From NCBI GenBank assembly GCA_020630435.1, contig JAHDBJ010000037.1, positions 1 to 45,817 of the forward strand: DNA of 45,817 nt, given 5' to 3'. Under the pieces are notes generated by a model. It worked only from the letters and a program-made list of their open reading frames with translations. It did no database searches and was not told the DNA's origin. The stretch is from Saprospiraceae bacterium (GTDB lineage Bacteria > Bacteroidota > Bacteroidia > Chitinophagales > Saprospiraceae). Positions 42,684-45,817 of the stretch are shown here, in pieces. Made by a program: the position numbers and the translations under genes. The first letter of the stretch is position 1; every line of letters starts with the position of its first letter.

Positions 42684-44426
42684 TTATCTAAACCATAGCC
42701 ATATTCCTAGGACACAAATAATGAGTAATACAGTAAGTAAAAACTCTAAACTTTTAAATGTACTGGCTTGAGGTTTATCTTCTGTATCGTATATTAAAAT
42801 AGGATCTATAGTTTTAGCATATCTCTGAGTCAATAAACTTATAGCAACCATAATGACAGAACAGATAACAAAAAGAAAGACCGCATATCGTAAAAAATTC
42901 ATATGTACTAGATAGCCAATAAGAGAATCCGAAGATATAATTCCTTCTCCTCCAGCTTTGAGGCTTAGATCATTTTTAAATTCTAAAATAAGTCGACCGA
43001 TTCCTAAGATAAATCCCGTCCACAAAGCTACTAATGCACCTTTACCATTGATTTGTTTAACAAATATTCCTAGTAAAAATGCTGCTGCTATTGGTGGAGA
43101 TATATAAGCTTGGACACTTTGTAGATAAGTATATAATCCACCTCCTTCTGTGAGCTGTCGCATTAATGGAATCCAAAGTAGCCCAATTCCAACTAATGCA
43201 ATTGTTGCAATTCTACCGACAGTTACCAATTCTCGTTCAGAAGCATTAGGACGCCATTTTTTATAAAAATCAAATGTAAATAGGGTAGAGGTACTATTGA
43301 ATACACTTGATAAAGAACTCATCAATGCAGCTAAGAAGCCAGCAACGACTAAACCCCTAAAGCCAATAGGTAAGACTCTTAAGACCATTGCAGGCAAGGC
43401 AACATCTGTGCTTGTTTCGGTGTTACCTGAAATAGGATTTGTAATACTAAACATATCTGGATGAGTGTTGATAGATAGGGCATAAGCAATTACACCAGGA
43501 ACAACAAAAATGAAGAGTGGTAATAATTTTAAAAAACCTCCAAATATTGTTCCTCTGCGAGCATGAGAGATGTTTTTGGCCGCTAGAACCCTTTGTACTA
43601 TAAACTGATCAGTACACCAATACCAGATACCAAGAATAGGCGCTCCTAAGAGCACAGCATCTAGAGGATACTTGTCACTATTTGCCCAAAGGCTTAAATA
43701 TTGTTTACTTGTTACTGGAGCATCACCTATAGCACCTGCAGTTTGCCATGCTTCCATGCTTTGTTCTGTTCCCATTTGGATAGCTGCAATCATATTTTCC
43801 CAACCGCCAATTGCTTGTAATCCAAAGTAAGTGACAGCTATACCGCCTAAGATGAAAATTAGTGATTGAATCATATCTGTATAAATCACAGCTTTTAAAC
43901 CTCCAAATATAGTATAGACTCCAGTTGCCAATACAACAACTAAAGCTCCTTGCCAGAAAGGAATACCTAATAAAACTTCAAAAACTAAAGCCCCCGCAAA
44001 AATTGTAAAGGAAATCTTTGTTAATACATATGAAATAATAGAAATAATAGAGAGATACATTCTTGCACCACTATTGTATCGTTTTTCTAAGAATTCAGGC
44101 ATAGTGAATACACCGCTTTTTATATAAAAAGGTACAAATATCCAACCTAATAAAAGAAGGATTAATGCGGCTAATATCTCAAATTGTGCTTCAGGAAAAA
44201 AACCTCTTGCACCAGAACCAGCCAAACCAATTAAATGCTCTGAACCAATATTACTAGCAAAGAGCGAAGCACCTATTGCAAACCATCCCAAATTACGCCC
44301 TCCTAAAAAATAGTTTTGAGAATTAACACTACTTTTTTCTTTAGTTGTTACATACCAAGCTATACCAAAAACCAAAATAAAGTAAAAGAGAATAACAAGG
44401 TAATCGAAGGTTTGTAATGTATTCAT
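42684..44426 (-). CDS. Sodium:solute symporter (SSS family), SGLT-like
   Basis: 580 residues, integral inner-membrane protein with about 14 hydrophobic helices. The second helix holds GASLFASNIGSEHLIGLAG, the Na+-site region of SGLT-type transporters, and LSSVFNSTSTLFTFDFYK corresponds to the conserved Ser/Thr-rich eighth-helix region. These identify a Na+-driven importer of a sugar or related solute in the family of Vibrio vSGLT; the substrate cannot be told. ATG 44426. Its neighbours give no clue to the pathway. A hairpin is found just beyond its stop. Confidence 0.92.
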   Translation of the reverse strand: MNTLQTFDYLVILFYFILVFGIAWYVTTKEKSSVNSQNYFLGGRNLGWFAIGASLFASNIGSEHLIGLAGSGARGFFPEAQFEILAALILLLLGWIFVPFYIKSGVFTMPEFLEKRYNSGARMYLSIISIISYVLTKISFTIFAGALVFEVLLGIPFWQGALVVVLATGVYTIFGGLKAVIYTDMIQSLIFILGGIAVTYFGLQAIGGWENMIAAIQMGTEQSMEAWQTAGAIGDAPVTSKQYLSLWANSDKYPLDAVLLGAPILGIWYWCTDQFIVQRVLAAKNISHARRGTIFGGFLKLLPLFIFVVPGVIAYALSINTHPDMFSITNPISGNTETSTDVALPAMVLRVLPIGFRGLVVAGFLAALMSSLSSVFNSTSTLFTFDFYKKWRPNASERELVTVGRIATIALVGIGLLWIPLMRQLTEGGGLYTYLQSVQAYISPPIAAAFLLGIFVKQINGKGALVALWTGFILGIGRLILEFKNDLSLKAGGEGIISSDSLIGYLVHMNFLRYAVFLFVICSVIMVAISLLTQRYAKTIDPILIYDTEDKPQASTFKSLEFLLTVLLIICVLGIWLWFR

Positions 44427-44867
44427 AATTAGTTGGTATCGCTTTATAGAGAATATTGTATAATAGACCGTAAAAGATACAATCTTTATTTTAATTTAAT
44501 ATAAAGGTCGAGGAGAGAGATAGAAAATGTTTGTGTAGAGAAACCGCTAAGTTCAAATTACTTTAAGTCGTTTTTTAAAAACTTATAAATAAAATGTAGG
44601 ATTGGAGAAACTTTTTAAGTTTTAAAAGCGTAACTATTATAGAAAGCATGACGATATAAATTTTTTTTTTCGAAAAGTCAAGTTTTTATGTAAAAAAATG
44701 CAACAAAATCTTTTTTTTGTTCGTATAATTATAAGGAATTGAACAATAACCTGTATTTGACAATTAAAATGACTACCTCAGTATCCTGAAAAGCAAGCAA
44801 TACCAATATATTTATTTTAATAAAGAGCAATAGGCACACTCTTTATTTCACAAGCTAAATAATCTAG
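44427..44867. other. Divergent intergenic region with a 5' UTR hairpin
   Basis: 441 bp, very AT-rich, holding the promoters of the symporter and the second sigma gene. A perfect 9-bp hairpin AATAAAGAG / CTCTTTATT at 44819-44847 lies 20 bp before the sigma gene start, without a T run, so it could affect translation of that mRNA. No clear -7 boxes were located. Confidence 0.45.
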
Positions 44868-45734
44868 ATGAGACAATTAAAAATTACAAATAAAATTACT
44901 GCACGAGAAAGTTTATCCTTAGATAAATACTTAAACGATATAGGTAAGATAGATATGTTGACAGGAGAGGAAGAAGCTGTTTTAGCCAAACGAATTCGAG
45001 CAGGAGATCAAGAAGCTCTTGAGATTATGACTCGTTCTAACCTCCGTTTTGTTGTTTCTGTTGCAAAACAATATCAGAATCAAGGACTTTCTTTAAGTGA
45101 TTTGATCAATGAGGGGAATGTAGGTTTAATGAAAGCCGCTAAACGTTTTGATGAAACAAAGGGGTTTAAGTTTATTTCTTATGCAGTTTGGTGGATACGT
45201 CAATCTATACTTCAAGCTATTGTAGAATATTCTAGAATTGTGCGCTTGCCTTTAAATAAAGTAGGTTCATATAATAAAGTTAATGAAGCGTTTTTGTCGT
45301 TTGTCCAAGAGTTTGAAAGAGAACCAACAAATGAAGAATTGGCAGAGTTGTTAGATATGACACCGAAGGAAATTCACAATATGTTGAAAGGAAATAGCCG
45401 ACATTTATCCTTCGATGCACCTATTTCCAATAATGAGGATGCGTCAACGATGTTGGATATCATCCATGAAGATGATGATGCACCTGATGATAGATTGATG
45501 GAACAGTCTTTAAAAGATGAAGTAAGGCATGGTTTATCAATACTCTCACCTCGAGAAATTGAAGTGCTTTCTGCTTATTATGGATTGACAGGGAAAAATC
45601 CTTTAACGCTCGAAGAAATTGGAGATTTATACGGTTTAACGAGAGAACGAGTAAGACAGATTAAAGAACGAGCCATTCGCAGAATGCGTAAATCTTATAA
45701 TAGCACAGCTTTGAAATCTTACTTAGGCCGTTAA
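44868..45734 (+). CDS. Second SigA-like sigma-70 factor
   Basis: 288 residues, close paralogue of the factor at 7484. It shares the N-terminal [19 protein letters not shown]-type opening and almost all of region 2 ([20 protein letters not shown]); region 2.4 differs in two positions near the QALAEQ/QAIVEY boundary. Regions 3 and 4.1 are clearly diverged. The recognition helix keeps [12 protein letters not shown] but continues RAIRRMRKSYNSTALK, and the C-terminus KSYLGR follows. It is probably a group 2 (alternative, non-essential) sigma factor with overlapping promoter recognition; alternatively, a second housekeeping gene. ATG 44868. No anti-sigma gene is adjacent. Confidence 0.92.
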   Translation: MRQLKITNKITARESLSLDKYLNDIGKIDMLTGEEEAVLAKRIRAGDQEALEIMTRSNLRFVVSVAKQYQNQGLSLSDLINEGNVGLMKAAKRFDETKGFKFISYAVWWIRQSILQAIVEYSRIVRLPLNKVGSYNKVNEAFLSFVQEFEREPTNEELAELLDMTPKEIHNMLKGNSRHLSFDAPISNNEDASTMLDIIHEDDDAPDDRLMEQSLKDEVRHGLSILSPREIEVLSAYYGLTGKNPLTLEEIGDLYGLTRERVRQIKERAIRRMRKSYNSTALKSYLGR

Positions 45735-45817
45735 TGGTTTAGCATTAAATGTTAAGCACTAAAAAACATGAGTCATCCCATAAGTATAGCTTTTACGTGA
45801 CTCTATCCAACCAACCA

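Noticed and set aside
45769-45805. Six-base inverted repeat GAGTCA/TGACTC after the second sigma gene
   Set aside because: Loop too long and stem too short for a convincing terminator, and no T run follows.

Overview
The window looks like a chromosomal piece of an AT-rich Bacteroidota genome. The evidence is: three secreted proteins with a C-terminal type IX secretion (T9SS) sorting domain; a primary sigma factor of the short Bacteroidota type (about 290 residues); several promoters with the Bacteroidota -7 box TAnnTTTG; and families typical of the phylum (DUF5686 outer-membrane protein, DUF1573, DUF6438, Tat/Sec lipoproteins with relaxed lipoboxes, the N-terminally extended GAPDH). A marine or gliding Saprospiria-like bacterium is a guess, not shown by the sequence. 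No tRNA, rRNA, CRISPR array or complete insertion sequence was found.

Layout. 1-8.4 kb: a 1322-residue T9SS-secreted modular protein, then, on the minus strand, lysS, gap and the housekeeping sigma factor. 9-12.7 kb: a START-like protein, signal peptidase I (lepB) with a small partner, a DUF2752 protein and a Pmp3/YqaE-type membrane protein. 13.2-16.3 kb: a McrBC-type modification-dependent restriction system. 16.5-23.5 kb: DUF1573 protein, class I aminotransferase, then a four-gene operon (Smr protein, small HNH protein, YyaL/DUF255 lipoprotein, FAD oxidoreductase). 23.4-27.3 kb: a tandem-repeat locus of two paralogous lipoproteins and a predicted zincin lipoprotein, delimited by three copies of the last 63 bp of the oxidoreductase locus. 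27.4-34.5 kb: serC, low-molecular-weight phosphatase, a secreted SGNH-like protein, a MarR regulator with a Tat-exported pirin, a DUF6438 lipoprotein, a MITE-like element, and a luciferase-type oxidoreductase/SDR pair preceded by a truncated oxidoreductase start. 34.5-38 kb: DUF5686 and OmpA-like envelope proteins. 38.2-40.4 kb: an array of very short double-glycine-leader peptides (two intact, two decayed) with repeated terminators, interrupted by a class D beta-lactamase-like gene. 40.4-45.8 kb: a T9SS-secreted von Willebrand A protein, a sodium/solute symporter, and a second group of SigA-like sigma factor.

The two places that deserve most attention are the peptide array and the lipoprotein/zincin repeat locus. 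In the array, four leader-bearing copies align codon for codon through the leader; two have been killed (lost start codon; CGA to TGA nonsense), two are intact, and each unit carries a related hairpin terminator. This looks like an undescribed peptide natural-product, bacteriocin or signalling family under birth-and-death evolution. In the lipoprotein locus, flanking non-coding DNA is almost identical between units while the coding centres have diverged strongly, one unit has lost its zincin but kept the coupled lipoprotein, and the copied oxidoreductase tails differ from the real gene only at synonymous third positions. Both readings rest on sequence comparison inside the window; function is inferred.
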